Positions 46,070 to 56,673 of a stretch of 64,000 nt of DNA are shown one piece after another; the stretch's first letter is position 1, and every line of letters begins with the position of its first letter. The position numbers and the translations under genes are program-made. Origin of the DNA: Rhizomys pruinosus (lineage: Eukaryota; Chordata; Mammalia; Rodentia; Spalacidae); NCBI GenBank assembly GCA_009823505.1, contig VZQC01006589.1, forward strand, positions 7,939,275 to 8,003,274, given 5' to 3'. The notes below the pieces were generated by a model that searched no databases, was not told where the DNA came from, and saw only the letters and a program-made list of their open reading frames with translations.

Positions 46070-46492
46070 GAAGAAACACACACCTCTCAATAATAGCCTT
46101 AAATATTAATGGTCTAAACTCCCCAGTCAAAAGACATAGACTCAGAGAATGGATTAGGAAACAGAATCCATATATATGCTGTCTATAGGAAACCCATCTC
46201 ACCCTCAAGGACAGACACCACCTTAGAGTGAAAGGAAGGAAAAAAATATTCCAAGAAAATGGTACCAAAAAGCAAGCAGGAGTTGCTATTCTAATATCAG
46301 ACAAAATAGACCTCAGAGTAAAGTTATCCAAAGAGACAAAGAGGACTATTACATCCTAATCAAAAAAATTATTGCCCAGGAAGACTTCACAATCCTAAAT
46401 GATTATGCACCATACTCAAATGCACCGAAATTTATAAACAGATTTCTGCAGGACCTCAAGACACAGATTAATTCCAGCACACTAATAGTGGG
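46070..46492 (+). pseudogene. L1 ORF2 endonuclease, first part
   Basis: Starts LTIIALNINGLNSPVKRHR-like coding (46085-46140), then the ETHLT-type segment (46185-46205). It ends in the codons for the GDFN motif, where the MaLR is inserted. The L1 endonuclease nicks target DNA. Stops and a frameshift near 46340 inactivate it. The second part resumes at 48425. Confidence 0.7.
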
Positions 46493-46900
46493 TGTTCTAG
46501 TTTGTCTTCTATTGCTGTGACAAAACACTCTGACTGACACCAACTTGGGGAGGAAAGGGTTTATTCAACTTACATCTCCTGGGTCACAGTTCATCACTCA
46601 GGGAGCCCAAGGCAAGAACTCAGGGCAGGAACCTGGAGGCAGGAGCTGAAGCACAGGCCATGGAGGAATGCTGTTCACTGGCTTGCTCCCCTGGCTCATG
46701 CCCAGCCTGCCTTCTTATATGATACACAACAACCTGCCCAGGGTGTCACCACTCATTGTGGGCTGGGCCTTCCCACACTGCTCGACAATCAAGACAATAT
46801 TCCACAGATGTGGCCACAGGCCAGTCCAATGGAGCCAATTCCCTAATTGAGGCACCCTCAACCCAGGTGTGTCAAGATGACACTAAAGCTATCCAGCACA
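46493..46900 (-). repeat. 3' LTR of the MaLR element
   Basis: On the minus strand it starts TGTGCTGGATAGCTTTAGTG and ends GACAAACTAGAACA. Adjacent to the polypurine tract. Confidence 0.9.
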
Positions 46901-46911
46901 ATTGACCCCTT
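46901..46911 (-). promoter_or_regulatory. Polypurine tract
   Basis: The minus strand reads AAGGGGTCAAT immediately before the 3' LTR, the usual primer for plus-strand synthesis in MaLR/ERVL elements. Confidence 0.65.
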
Positions 46912-47643
46912 GTCAACTTGATACACAAAACACATCACTATTAAACCACCACCTTTCCAGTTCTTATCCCCAAAGTATGATGTTAACATTAATCACAACC
47001 TAAGGCAGTACAACCTTAAAAGCCCCACAGTCCCTAAAATGTCCAAACACTTAAAAGTTCACAGTCTATTAAAAGTCTCTTAACTGTGGGCTGCTATAAA
47101 ATCCAAAACAAGTACTGTCTTATTTCAAAGGGAAGAATCAGGCACACTCAAACAAAACCTAAGTCCAGCAAGTTCTGGGCTCCAAAGGGTTTTGGCAGCT
47201 CCCCTTCTCTGACTCTGCTATCTTTGTCACACACAGCTCATCTCGCAGGCCCAGACCAACTCCATTCCACACCTGACGCTACTCTTGGTGGTTGTCCCAT
47301 GGTCCCAGCATCTCCAAAAATCTGGGGTTGCCACTAAAACTGAGGTTGCTTCTGACCTCTCCTGATGCAAAACCTCAGCTTCTCTTCCTGTCCCCTGGAA
47401 TCCTGGGGTCTTCACTGAAACCAAGGCCGCACTCTGACCAGTGGCCTTTCCTGGCCTCTCATAGTGCCAGGCCTCAGCTGCTCTCTGTGACCCCTTCATG
47501 CTTTCAACACCAGAACCATATAGGAGACTCTTACACATTACCAAGTCCTGCTTCTGTCTTGACATGGAGGCCCAGGCCCCTTCTGGAACATAGCTTCTGT
47601 GTGCTGACCTTGAAGAAAATTTTCCCAGAAGATTTCACCACAG

Positions 47644-47700
47644 TGATGCTGGTCTCTTGTTACTTACAGCTGATTTCTCAGCCTCAGCTAACCAGCATCA
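47644..47700 (-). other. Leader hairpin 1
   Basis: A perfect 10-bp stem: TGATGCTGGT (47644-47653) pairs with ACCAGCATCA (47691-47700) around a 37-nt loop. Transcription is from the minus strand, where the loop contains GTAAGT, a splice-donor-like word. An inner GCTGA/TCAGC pairing is also possible. Confidence 0.7.
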
Positions 47701-47732
47701 ATTGTCCCAGTAAAGCAAAGATTTCACTTCAA

Positions 47733-47785
47733 GTTCTGGTCTCTTGTTACTTACAGCTGATTTTTCAGCCCCAGCTGACCAGAAC
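47733..47785 (-). other. Leader hairpin 2 (tandem copy of hairpin 1)
   Basis: A perfect 9-bp stem: GTTCTGGTC (47733-47741) pairs with GACCAGAAC (47777-47785) around a 35-nt loop almost identical to that of hairpin 1, again with GTAAGT on the minus strand. The outer stem bases differ from hairpin 1 yet pair. Confidence 0.7.
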
Positions 47786-47997
47786 CCACAGATTACACAG
47801 TCCTGATGATCTCTGCTTCCCTTTGAAACTAGAAACTTCAAAGCCAGGCCTCCATCTTCTGCAAATCCTTCAGCAAAACTGCTCAAAGCTCCACAGCAAC
47901 GACATTTAGGCATTCAATGATCTTCCCAGCCCAAAGTTCTAAACGCCTCCACAATCCTTCCCCAAAACACCAAGGTCAGGTCTGTCACAGCAATAGC

Positions 47998-48012
47998 CCA
48001 CTCTCTGGTACA
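47998..48012 (-). promoter_or_regulatory. Degenerate tRNA-Leu primer-binding site
   Basis: The plus strand reads CCACTCTCTGGTACA, one insertion and one change away from the intact site at 656-670, and lies 6 nt from the 5' LTR edge at 48019. Confidence 0.65.
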
Positions 48013-48018
48013 ACTTTC

Positions 48019-48419
48019 TGTTCTAGTTTGTCTTCCATTGCTGTGACAAAACACTCTGACTGACACCAACTTGGGGAGGAGAGGGTTTATTCAACTTATA
48101 TCTCCTATGTCACAGTTCATCACTAAGGGAGCCCAAGGCAGGAACTCAGGGCAGGAACCTGGAGGCAGGAGCTGAAGCACAGGCCATGGAGGAAAGCAAT
48201 TCACTGGCTTACTCCTCTGGCTCATGTCCAGCCTTATATGGTACACAAGAACCTGCCCAGGGTGGCACCACTCATTGTGGGCTGGGCCCTCCCACACTGC
48301 TTGACCATCAAGACAATACTCCACAGATGTGGCCACAGGCCAATACAATGGAGCCAATTCCCCAATTGAGGCTCCCTCAACCCAGGTGTGTCAAGTTGAC
48401 ACTAAAGCTATCCAGCACA
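48019..48419 (-). repeat. 5' LTR of the MaLR element
   Basis: TG...CA ends. A TATAAGG box on the minus strand at 48232-48238 and AATAAA at 48086-48091 give U3-R-U5 order. Confidence 0.9.
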
Positions 48420-48424
48420 GTGGG

Positions 48425-49839
48425 GGACTTCAATAACCCCCTGAGCCCCTTGGATAGATCACCTGAACAATAAAAATAAATAAATAAACAGAGAGACATT
48501 AGAACTGATCAATACAAAATAACAAATGGACCTCACAGACATCTACACAATATTCCACCAAAACCCCAGAGAATATACTTTCTACTTAGCTCCCCACGGA
48601 ACATTCTCCAAAATTGACCACCTACTGGGACACACAAAAAAAAAAACCTCGACAAATATAAAATGATTGAAATAATCTCATGCATTCTATTAGACCACAG
48701 TGCAATAAAGATCAATATTACCAGCAGAGTAAGCCCTACTAGCTACAAGAACATATGGAGACTAAACAATACAATCCTGAATAATGAGTGTGTCAGGGAA
48801 GAAATAAAGTATGAAATAAAAGTATACATGGAACTAAATGAAAATGACAATACAACACAACATAACCTGTGGGATACTTTAAAAGGAGTCCTAGGAGGGA
48901 AATTTATAGCCCTAAATGCCCACATTAAAAAAAAAAAAAAACAGAAAGGGAACAAATAAATGATCTAACACCTCAGCTAAAAGCACTTGAGAGACAAAAA
49001 CAGACGGACCTTAGACCCAATAGACAGGAAGAAATAACAAATTTAAGGCAGAAATCAGTGAAATAGAAATAAAGAAAACAATACAAAAAAATCAATGAAT
49101 TCAAAAGCTGGCTTTTTGAAAATATAAACAAGATAGACAGACCTCTGGCCGCCCCCCCCCAAAAAGAAAGAGCAACTCCAATTGATGGTATTTGTGATGA
49201 AAAGGCAAAAATCACAGCAGACAACGAAAAGATCCAGACAATCATAGAAGACTACTTCAAAAAACTATACTCTACTAAGTTTGAAAACCTAAGAGAAATG
49301 GATGAATATCTGAAATCCTGGGAATCAACAAAGCTTAATGAAGAAGAGATTGACAGTTTAAACAGATGCATAACATATGAGGAAATTAAAGATGTAATAA
49401 AAACCTTCAAACTAAAAAAAAGCCCAGGCCCAGATGCTTTTAGAGCAGAATTCTAGAAAACATTTAAAGAAGTCTTACAGGCATTACTACTCAAACTATT
49501 TGGAAGGATACAAACAGAGGAAATTCTCCCAAATTCCTTCTATGAAGCCAGCATCACTCTAATACCAAAACCAGGCAAAGACACAACCAAAAAAGAAAAC
49601 TATAGACCCATCTCATTAATGAACATAGATTCAGAACTTCTCAACCAAATAGTTGCAAACCATATACAGACCCACATTGAAAAGATCATCCATCATGATC
49701 GGGTTGGATTCATTCCAAAGATACAGGGATAGTTCAACATATGTAAATCAATAAATATCATATAACACATAAATAGACTGAAAGATAAAAATCACACAAT
49801 CGTCTCAACTGATGCAGCAAAAGCCTATGACAAGGTGAA
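48425..49839 (+). pseudogene. L1 ORF2 endonuclease remainder, linker and RT start
   Basis: Resumes with GDFNNPLSPLDRS (48425-48465), the EN motif completed across the MaLR insertion. It continues through the DHxLGHT-type segment (48610-48635), an A-rich linker, and the RT N-terminal blocks (PKPGKD near 49570; [10 protein letters not shown] near 49600; [12 protein letters not shown] near 49670). It stops after a DAAKAYDKV-like block at 49839. Frames are interrupted repeatedly. Confidence 0.7.
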
Positions 49840-49849
49840 AGAATGGAAA

Positions 49850-50235
49850 AATGATGGCCATTACATCCTTTTCAATACAAATACAAGAAGCACACAGAAC
49901 TCCAGACAAGATCAGAAAAGAAATTCTCCGCGCCACATCATACTTAAAATGCTAGACACCCCAAACAAAGACAAAATCCTTAAAACCACAAGAGAAAAAC
50001 AACAAGTGACCTATAAGGGGAAACCTATCGGAATTACAACTGACTTCTCAATGCACACTATGAAAGCAAGAAGAACATGGAGCAAAGCATTCCCAGTGTT
50101 AAAGGACAATAGATGCCAACCCAGATTACCATACCCAGCAAAAATGTCAAATATAATTGAAGGAGAGAGAAAAACCTTCCATGACATAAACAAGTTGAAA
50201 GAATACATGTCTGAAAAACCAACCCTTCAGAGAAG
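49850..50235 (+). pseudogene. L1 ORF1 C-terminal domain fragment, out of order
   Basis: An open frame (49835-50239) covers the ORF1 RRM end and C-terminal domain: RSTQNSRQDQKRNSPRHIILK, TREKQQVTYKGKPIGITTDFS, MKARRTWSKAFPVLKDNRCQPRLPYPAKMS and KLKEYMSEKPTLQ. This domain binds nucleic acid in the ORF1 trimer. It lies downstream of ORF2 RT of the preceding L1 and overlaps in content with 45960-46050, so it comes from a different L1 copy or a rearrangement. It keeps about 130 open codons, more intact than the neighbouring ORF1. Confidence 0.8.
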
Positions 50236-50396
50236 GTGACTTCCGGGCAGCCTGCCCAAAGGTGCAGACGCTCTAGCCCTGGCCTGAATCTCCGGACCCT
50301 CTGGCCTGGCGCCCGGGTCCCGCCCAAAAGGCCTGGGAGACAAGACCCCTTAGCTGCAACCCCGGAAGGAACCCAGCTCCCAAGGTACTTGCCCAG
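50236..50396. promoter_or_regulatory. GC-rich tandem unit 1 (L1 5' UTR monomer-like)
   Basis: A 161-bp unit starting GTGACTTCCGGGCAGCCTGC, CpG-bearing and far more GC-rich than its surroundings. It contains an ETS-like ACTTCCGG. Tandem 150-200 bp GC-rich monomers form the promoters of rodent L1s. The orientation could not be fixed. Confidence 0.55.
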
Positions 50397-50547
50397 GTGA
50401 CTTCCGGACAGCCTGCTCAAAGGTGCAGACACTCTGGCCCTGGCCCGAATCTCTGGACCCTCTGGCCTGGCGCCTGGGTCTGCCCAAAAGGCCTGAGAGA
50501 GACGACCCCCCTAGCTGCAACCCTGGAAGGAACCCAGCTCCCAAGGT
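50397..50547. promoter_or_regulatory. GC-rich tandem unit 2 (L1 5' UTR monomer-like)
   Basis: A second head-to-tail unit (GTGACTTCCGGACAGCCTGC...CCAGCTCCCAAGGT), about 90% like unit 1 and slightly truncated at its end, where single-copy DNA starts. Confidence 0.55.
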
Positions 50548-50837
50548 CCCTATGAGGTTTTCTAGAGGTAAACTTCATTCAGTTTCTACTGAAAGGGCAT
50601 TTCCTGCAGAGGTATTTCTTGACCCCATTCTGAAACCAGTGTGTTTATATTTTCTCCTTGTTTTCTCTCATAATAGTTAACACATAGACCAATTTTTAAA
50701 AATTTGTATTTTTATCATTTATTTCATTAATAGATTGAATTATTTATGAGATTGGAATGTTCACATGCTGTTCATAACTGCATATGCCACCTAGCACAAG
50801 ACATAGAAAGGGTAGGTTGTCATCAGAGAGACACTGG

Positions 50838-50881
<44 letters not shown>

Positions 50882-52110
50882 GAGATGGAGACAGAGACAG
50901 GCATCTACTAGCCATCGCTTCCAAATTATTTAGTTCTTCACTTCGTCCCCACCACAAATTTCTGTAATATATTTCATCCATATCTTCCTTTATATGGATG
51001 AAATAACTGAGGCCCGAAGAATTGAATAATTAATTATTCAGGGCTATATAAGAATTTCATTAATTTTGTTGTTATTTAACATCTATTATCATAAGATAAT
51101 GGAACAGAGTAGTTGAAAAACTCTCTTGTGGTACTAGACACACTATCTGGGTTGTATGCCCCATTTACAACATGAAGGGGTAGTTATTCTTGTTTCTGAA
51201 AAATAACTGTGACCAGGAAAGGCAACCAAAATGGTCAATGTTTCACTTAATGTCATGTGATTAGTGTAGAGCCATGACAGAAATCTAAACCCTCACCAAG
51301 GACCACTTCCAGAGCACTTACTCTCCAGTGGTCCAAGGCATGAAGAACAGTGCATATTGTTCTATCATCACCAGAATCATGCACCGTGGGCCAACCATGG
51401 TCATTTCCTGTCCATGAAATCATAAAATTGTCATGGTTGCCAGGATGATACACGGCTCCACACATGAGACGTTCTCGCTGATCTTCAAAGCTCTATACTT
51501 ACTGTAAGCCCTCCTTGGCTCTTTCCTATAGAAAGTTGCCTGATGGACTTCTCCCATCTCTTAGCTCTCCAGGCTTCTGACAAATGTGATATGATGCTTG
51601 AGACCACATGTTCTCCTTAGTACCAATGGGAAATACAAAAAAGCCCCCCCACTCGCCTGTACATTATCCACTATACTGATGGTGGAAAAAGCTAGTCCAT
51701 ATTGCTAGATTGCTTCAACATGAAAATTTACAGTTAGTTTCTGGCTGCTTACTCTGAAAATACAGCTTGATTTTAATGCATTTTGTGATTATAACCACTT
51801 ACATAGGTGCATAATTTACAAATAAGCAAAAAATTCTATTACAGAGTCATTTGTTGCTCTGTACTTATAAAATTCTGAAGTAATTCCCTCTAATTTCTAT
51901 AGACCTGATTATATATATCATATTAAATATCACATGCTGATGTATCAGCTTTAACTTGACAGCAATATAAATAGCACTGTATTCATAATAACGATGTTTA
52001 TGTCTAAATACCACCTTCCATTTCTCCTGTGTGGAATCTGTGTTACCTTCAACAAGCCACTTCAGATTTTTAAAATCTCCTTTTAAGGCTGGGTTAAAAG
52101 TGATTGCTTA
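50548..52110. other. Single-copy sequence with (GA)n
   Basis: About 1.5 kb without a supported gene. A (GA)17 run lies at 50843-50877, and 50999-51050 is A/T-rich. Confidence 0.45.
50843..50877. repeat. (GA)n microsatellite
   Basis: About 17 uninterrupted GA units. Confidence 0.97.
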
Positions 52111-52111
52111 G

Positions 52112-52262
52112 CCGGGCATGGTGTTGCACACCTTTAATCCTAGCACTTGGGAGGCAGAGGCAGGTGGATCTTTGTGAGTTCAAGGCCAGCCTGGTCTACA
52201 GAGTGAGTTCCAGGACAGCTGAGGCTACAGGGAGACCCTGTCTCAAGACAAAAAAAAAAAAA
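52112..52262 (+). mobile_element. B1 SINE
   Basis: Full-length B1 (GCCGGGCATGGTGTTGCACA...CCTGTCTCAAGAC). The TSD AAAAGTGATTGCTTAG is at 52096-52111 and 52263-52278. Confidence 0.97.
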
Positions 52263-52314
52263 AAAAGTGATTGCTTAGACATCTGAAGACTTGAGCTTGA
52301 CTCCAAGAATCCAT

Positions 52315-52542
52315 AGAAACAAAAAGGCTAGATGCAGTGGCATACAAATGCAATGTCATATAAGGTGGAAGGTAGAAACAGGAGCACTGAGAGGGAACTC
52401 CAAGGACATACTCAACACATCATCCGAAAGGAACAAGATGGACCCCACTTCAACAAGGAGAAAGGTAAATACCAACTCCCAAAAGTTGTCCTCCGACTTT
52501 CACAAGGCATGGTATACATACACCCCTGCTCACACATATGCA

Positions 52543-52543
<1 letters not shown>
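52315..52543 (+). mobile_element. B4-like SINE
   Basis: A B1-like left part (GCTAGATGCAGTGGCATACA), then the B4-like right part (AGTTGTCCTCCGACTTTCAC, GGCATGGTATACATACACCC) leading into the CA repeat, as is usual for B4 tails. Confidence 0.55.

Positions 52544-52585
<42 letters not shown>
52544..52585. repeat. (CA)n microsatellite
   Basis: About 20 CA units at the B4-like tail. Confidence 0.97.
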
Positions 52586-52589
<4 letters not shown>

Positions 52590-52835
52590 AAAAGAAAGAA
52601 ATTAATTTTCTTAATTTGGAGGGGTTTTAATTGGATAACTTAGAAGATCCCTATAAATGGTATTTACTGCTCAGTGAGTTGAACTTAAACTTAACATTTA
52701 CCCCTCTACAGACGTACTCATTCTATTTTATTCATATGCAAATTCATACAGCAATGTTCTAAGCCGTCATTTTGTTCAATATATCCTTTGAGTCAAACCA
52801 AACAACTACTGATAAAAATTGAGTTGAAAAGTAAC

Positions 52836-52960
52836 TGGAGGGTGCCCATGGAGAAGGGGGTATAAAGGTGATTAAGACTAATTGAAATGTTATGTACGAA
52901 ATACAAAAAATCAGTAAAAAGAAAAACAATAAATAAATAAAAAAATAAATGCAAGTCTTT
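52836..52960 (+). mobile_element. Short L1 3' end fragment
   Basis: GGTGCCCATGGAGAAGGGGG, GGTGATTAAGACTAATTG and TACGAAATACAAAAAATCAG, then an A-rich tail, match the last ~100 bp of the old L1 (compare 61690-61768). Confidence 0.65.
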
Positions 52961-53002
52961 AAAAATTAGCCAATATACACAGAAAAGATACATAAATCTT
53001 GC

Positions 53003-53147
53003 TGCCTGGTTCAGGCCTTTAATCCCAGCATGTGGGAGGCAGAGGCAGGCAGATCTCTATAAGTTCAAGGCCAGCATGTTCTGCATAGTGAGTTCCAGGC
53101 CAGCTGGGGCTACAGAAAGACTCTGTCTCAAAAAGACCAAAATTAAT
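53003..53147 (+). mobile_element. B1 SINE, diverged at its head
   Basis: TTCAGGCCTTTAATCCCAGC to CTCTGTCTCAAAAAGACC. Confidence 0.88.
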
Positions 53148-53282
53148 AAGTAAATAACAAAATAAGCCCTGGGCTAGATGGGACCACAAATGCCTATGTT
53201 CACATATATTTAATCAATCCCTTGTACCTATGTAAATCTCCCCAAAGATTTTAAGAGTCAAGATTCTCATCTCCAACCTGGG

Positions 53283-53687
53283 TGTGCTGGATAGCTTTAG
53301 TGTCAACTTGACACACCTGGGTTGAGGGAGCCTCAGTTGGGGAATTGGCTCCATTGGACTGGCCTGTGGCCACATCTGTGGAGTATTATCTTGATTGTCG
53401 GCAATGTGGGAGGGCCCAGCCCACTATGGGTGGTGCCACCTTGGGCAGGTTGTTGTGTAAGGTATAAGAGGGTAGGCTGGGCATGGGCTAGGAGAGCAAG
53501 CCAGTGAACAGCATTCTTCCATGGCCTGTGCTTCAGCTCCTGCCTCTAGGTTCCTGCCCTGAGTTCCTGCCTTGGGCTCCCTAAGTGATGAACTGTGACC
53601 CAGGAGATGTAAGCTGAATAAGCCCTTTCCTCCCCAAGTTAATGTCAGTCAGTGTTTTGTCACAGCAATGGAAGACAAACTAGAACA
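53283..53687 (+). mobile_element. Solo LTR, same family as the MaLR at 46493-48419
   Basis: A 405-bp LTR starting TGTGCTGGATAGCTTTAGTG and ending GACAAACTAGAACA, collinear with 48419-48019. A perfect 5-bp TSD CTGGG lies at 53278-53282 and 53688-53692. It carries a TATAAGAG box near 53463 and AATAAGCCC near 53617. A single LTR with an intact TSD indicates loss of the interior by LTR-LTR recombination. Confidence 0.93.
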
Positions 53688-53692
53688 CTGGG

Positions 53693-54739
53693 TATGCCAG
53701 TGCTTTCTAACAAGGTTACTGCAAAGTCAAAATGATATCAAATACGAGCTACTTTTCAGAAAAGCAAAGACACAAATCATGATACCCCTAATCATTTTAT
53801 AATAAGCCATTTACAGTCACAACAAATTTTCATAAAATTGTGGTTTCAATATAGCCAAATGTGGATCAAAATCTTGAGTAGTGACTATTTAGACATCACA
53901 TAGATTTCTTTGTGATGTCATTAATTGGCATTTTTAGAACTTATTTTTAAACTACTGAGTATAAATTATATTGGCATTATGACATACTAGACCTCAACAT
54001 GGTCCATTACGTTCTTTTGTTACCAGTTGACAGTAGGGATTGAAACAATTGTAAGTGTTAATTTCACTTTTCATATAATTTCACAGTTAATATACTGCCA
54101 TTAATAAAATTTGGCTATCTTTATATTTTTTGAAGTTGACCCTGAGAGTTGTCACTATGTCAACCCCATGTGTCTGTGAAGGGTGGCTGGGGGTTGTGGC
54201 CACAATCCTAACAAGCTGGATGCATCAGTCATGAACAGGGGAACAAAAGCCAGGAGGCTAGCACAGGAGAAGACCAGTGTCGCCCAGTGTCGCCCACAGG
54301 CCCAGTTGGCATCGCAACTTATCAAAATTTGCTTAAATGTCATAAAATTCCTTTAGATAATGTTAGGATTTCAGCTTTCAAGATAGGAAAATATTATTCT
54401 AAGAGGCAATAACGTATTCAAACATCAAACAGTTGATAAGACTCAGCAGTGACTTTGAGTTCAAACTATGGGAATCTAAACTCCATGCTTTCAGGGTCAT
54501 ATAAGGCTTCTTCCATGTGATGCTGACTATGGATTAACCAAGCTTTGACAAAGCATATCACAGTGCAATTCCAACCCTCGCTCTTAATAATTTCATTATT
54601 TAAGAGTCAAAATAGAGGGTGAAAAAGATTTAAGCCTTTCACAAGAAATTAGTGTGTTTAGTAAAACTCTGTCACCTAAGAGATTGAACATATGCTAACT
54701 CAACAAAGGAAGGCTTAGGTTTCATACCAGAATTACAAG
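53693..54739. other. Single-copy sequence
   Basis: No supported gene or repeat. A short local repeat GTGTCGCCCA occurs twice at 54277-54296. Confidence 0.4.
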
Positions 54740-54749
54740 CAGGAAAAGA

Positions 54750-55690
54750 TTCCCACATGTCAAAACCACAACAAAAATAATAATATGTAACACCAAAATA
54801 TGTTCCCACCAAACACTAACTGTCCTATAGAAGAGTTCTACAATGAGAAGCCCCTAGAGATAACTTAGGGCATAGCATTTAAAAGAACAATCGCAACCAT
54901 GATCAAAGAATTCAACACATTTAGAGGACACACAAATGAGCAACTCAAAGTACTAAAAGAATATAAGGACAAATATCTGCCTGAATTCACAAAAGTGATA
55001 GAAATATTGAAGAAAACTCAAGATGAAATGAAGAAGGAATAAAAAAAAAACCTCAATATCCCAATTTGAAACCACAAGGAAAATACAAATAGAATGAATG
55101 AAATGGAAACAAGATATGATGATTGGACCATAAAAGTTTGAAGAACTGGACTGCTCAAGCCAATTTCTTAAAATATTTTTAAAAAGAACAGAATATGCAG
55201 GAAATGTCAGAAACCATAGAAAGATAAAATTTACACACATGGGCGCAGATGAAGGAGAAAAATCTGAGGTAAATGCTACTGTCCAGTTCTTCAACAGGAG
55301 TATAGAAGAAAATTTCACAAATTAAGGAAAGACATATCCATACAAGTACAAGAAACACACAGAACATCAGTTATATGGACCAGAACTGAAATTCCCCTGG
55401 AATATCATACTAAAACACTAAATGTATGGAACACAGAGAGGGAACTGAAATGTGCTACAGAAATACAAGTCACATATAAAGGAAAACCTATTAGAATCAC
55501 AGCTGACTTTTCAATGCAAACCATGAAAGCCAGAAGGGCCTGGACCAAAGTATTCCCAGTTCTAAATTACCATGGATGCCAACCCAGAATAGTTTACCAA
55601 GAAAAAAATCTTCCATGACACAAATAGGTTGAAAGAATTCATGTCCACCAAACCAGGCATTCAGAGAGTGCTTGAAGGTACAAAGGCCTG
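54750..55690 (+). pseudogene. L1 ORF1 relic
   Basis: Recognisable by a heptad-rich segment (NEQLKVLKEYKDK...IEILKKTQDEM at 54940-55030), the EENF block near 55305, then QVTYKGKPIRITADFS-like coding at 55470-55515 and MKARRAWTKVFPVLN-like coding at 55525-55570. Frames are broken. It is the RNA-binding chaperone of the L1 particle in intact elements. Confidence 0.7.
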
Positions 55691-55895
55691 AAGAGAGCAA
55701 TGATAATACCAGGATGACAGGAAGAAACTAAATGAAGGTCTAAGTGTAGAAGCCTAGAATTAGACCAAGAATACAAACAGAAATTAAAATGATGGTAACA
55801 AATACACGACTTTTAATAATAACTTTATGTATCAATGGCCTTGACTCCCCACTCAAAACACATACGCTAGTTGAATGGAATAAAAATCAAAATCC

Positions 55896-56058
55896 ATGCT
55901 GGGTGTGGTGGCACAGGACTTTAATCCTAGCACTTGGGAGGCAGAGGCAAGTGGATCTCTGTGAGTTCAAGGCCAGCCTGGTCTACATAGTCAGTTTCAG
56001 GACAGCTGGAGCTAAAGGGAGCCCTTTAAAAGGGTCTCAAAAAGACCAAAAAAAAAAA
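55896..56058 (+). mobile_element. B1 SINE in L1 EN
   Basis: TGCTGGGTGTGGTGGCACAG to GTCTCAAAAAGACC plus A tail. AAAATCAAAATCCA is repeated on both sides (55882-55895 and 56060-56073). A small local duplication (CCCTTTAAAAGGG) lies near the 3' end at 56022-56034. Confidence 0.92.
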
Positions 56059-56673
56059 AAAAATCAAAATCCACCTTTTTGTTGTCTGCAAGAAACTCAT
56101 CTCACTTTCAAGAATAGGTGCTACCTTAAAGTGAAAAGAAGAAAAAAATATATTCCAACCAAATGACATGGAGGAACAAGCAGGGGTTGCAATTCTAATA
56201 GCAGACAAAATGCATTTCAAACTGAAAGTAATCAGAATAGATAAAAAGAGTCACTTCATTCTGATCAAAGGAACAATCGGCCAAGAAGATATTACAATCA
56301 TGAACATATATGCAGCAAATTCTGGTGCAGCCAAATTCACAAAAACAGTACTGCAAGACTTTAAGACGCAGATTATCCACAACTCAGTAAAAGTAGGATA
56401 TTCCACTCACTATCTCTGACAGGTCAATGAGACAAAGAATTGAGTGACATGTGAATTAAATAAATAAGACAATTTATCAAACTGATCTAAAAGACAACTA
56501 TGCAATACTCCACCCACATGCTTTCTATTTAGCAGCCCAAGGAACTTTCTTCAAAATTGACCACACACTGGGATATAAAACAAACCCCAAGAGCCAAAAA
56601 AATTGAAATAATGTCATGCATTCTGTCAAACCAAAATGCAGTGAAGCCTAAAGTAAGCAGAAAAGAAGCTCTA

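Larger units (their letters stand above)
46493..48419 (-). mobile_element. Complete non-autonomous MaLR/ERVL-type element
   Basis: Two LTRs (46493-46900, 48019-48419) flank a 1118-bp non-coding interior. A perfect 5-bp TSD GTGGG lies at 46488-46492 and 48420-48424, the size typical of ERVL/MaLR. On the minus strand the order is 5' LTR (48419-48019), a degenerate tRNA-Leu primer site (48012-47998), a leader with two hairpins (47785-47644), the interior, a polypurine tract (AAGGGGTCAAT at 46911-46901) and the 3' LTR. There is no gag, pro or pol. The LTRs differ at about 25 sites plus a 7-bp indel by eye (roughly 6%), so it is old. It must have been mobilised by an autonomous ERV-L relative. Confidence 0.88.
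44526..49839 (+). mobile_element. L1 copy with 5' region, ORF1 and ORF2 EN-RT, broken and split by a MaLR
   Basis: A duplicated GC-richer 5' region (44586-45312), an ORF1 start at 45255, ORF1 coiled coil to about 46055, then EN (46070-46492 and 48425-48960), linker, and RT start (49150-49839). The ORF1 C-terminal half is missing: the sequence jumps at about 46055-46065 from ORF1 into EN. A MaLR element splits the EN motif GDFN at 46493-48419. RT breaks off at about 49839 after CAACTGATGCAGCAAAAGCC. No 3' UTR belongs to this copy. Confidence 0.75.

Noticed and set aside
47292..47909. 205-codon plus-strand frame as a gene
   Set aside because: It lies antisense across the interior of the MaLR element. 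Composition and lack of domains indicate chance.
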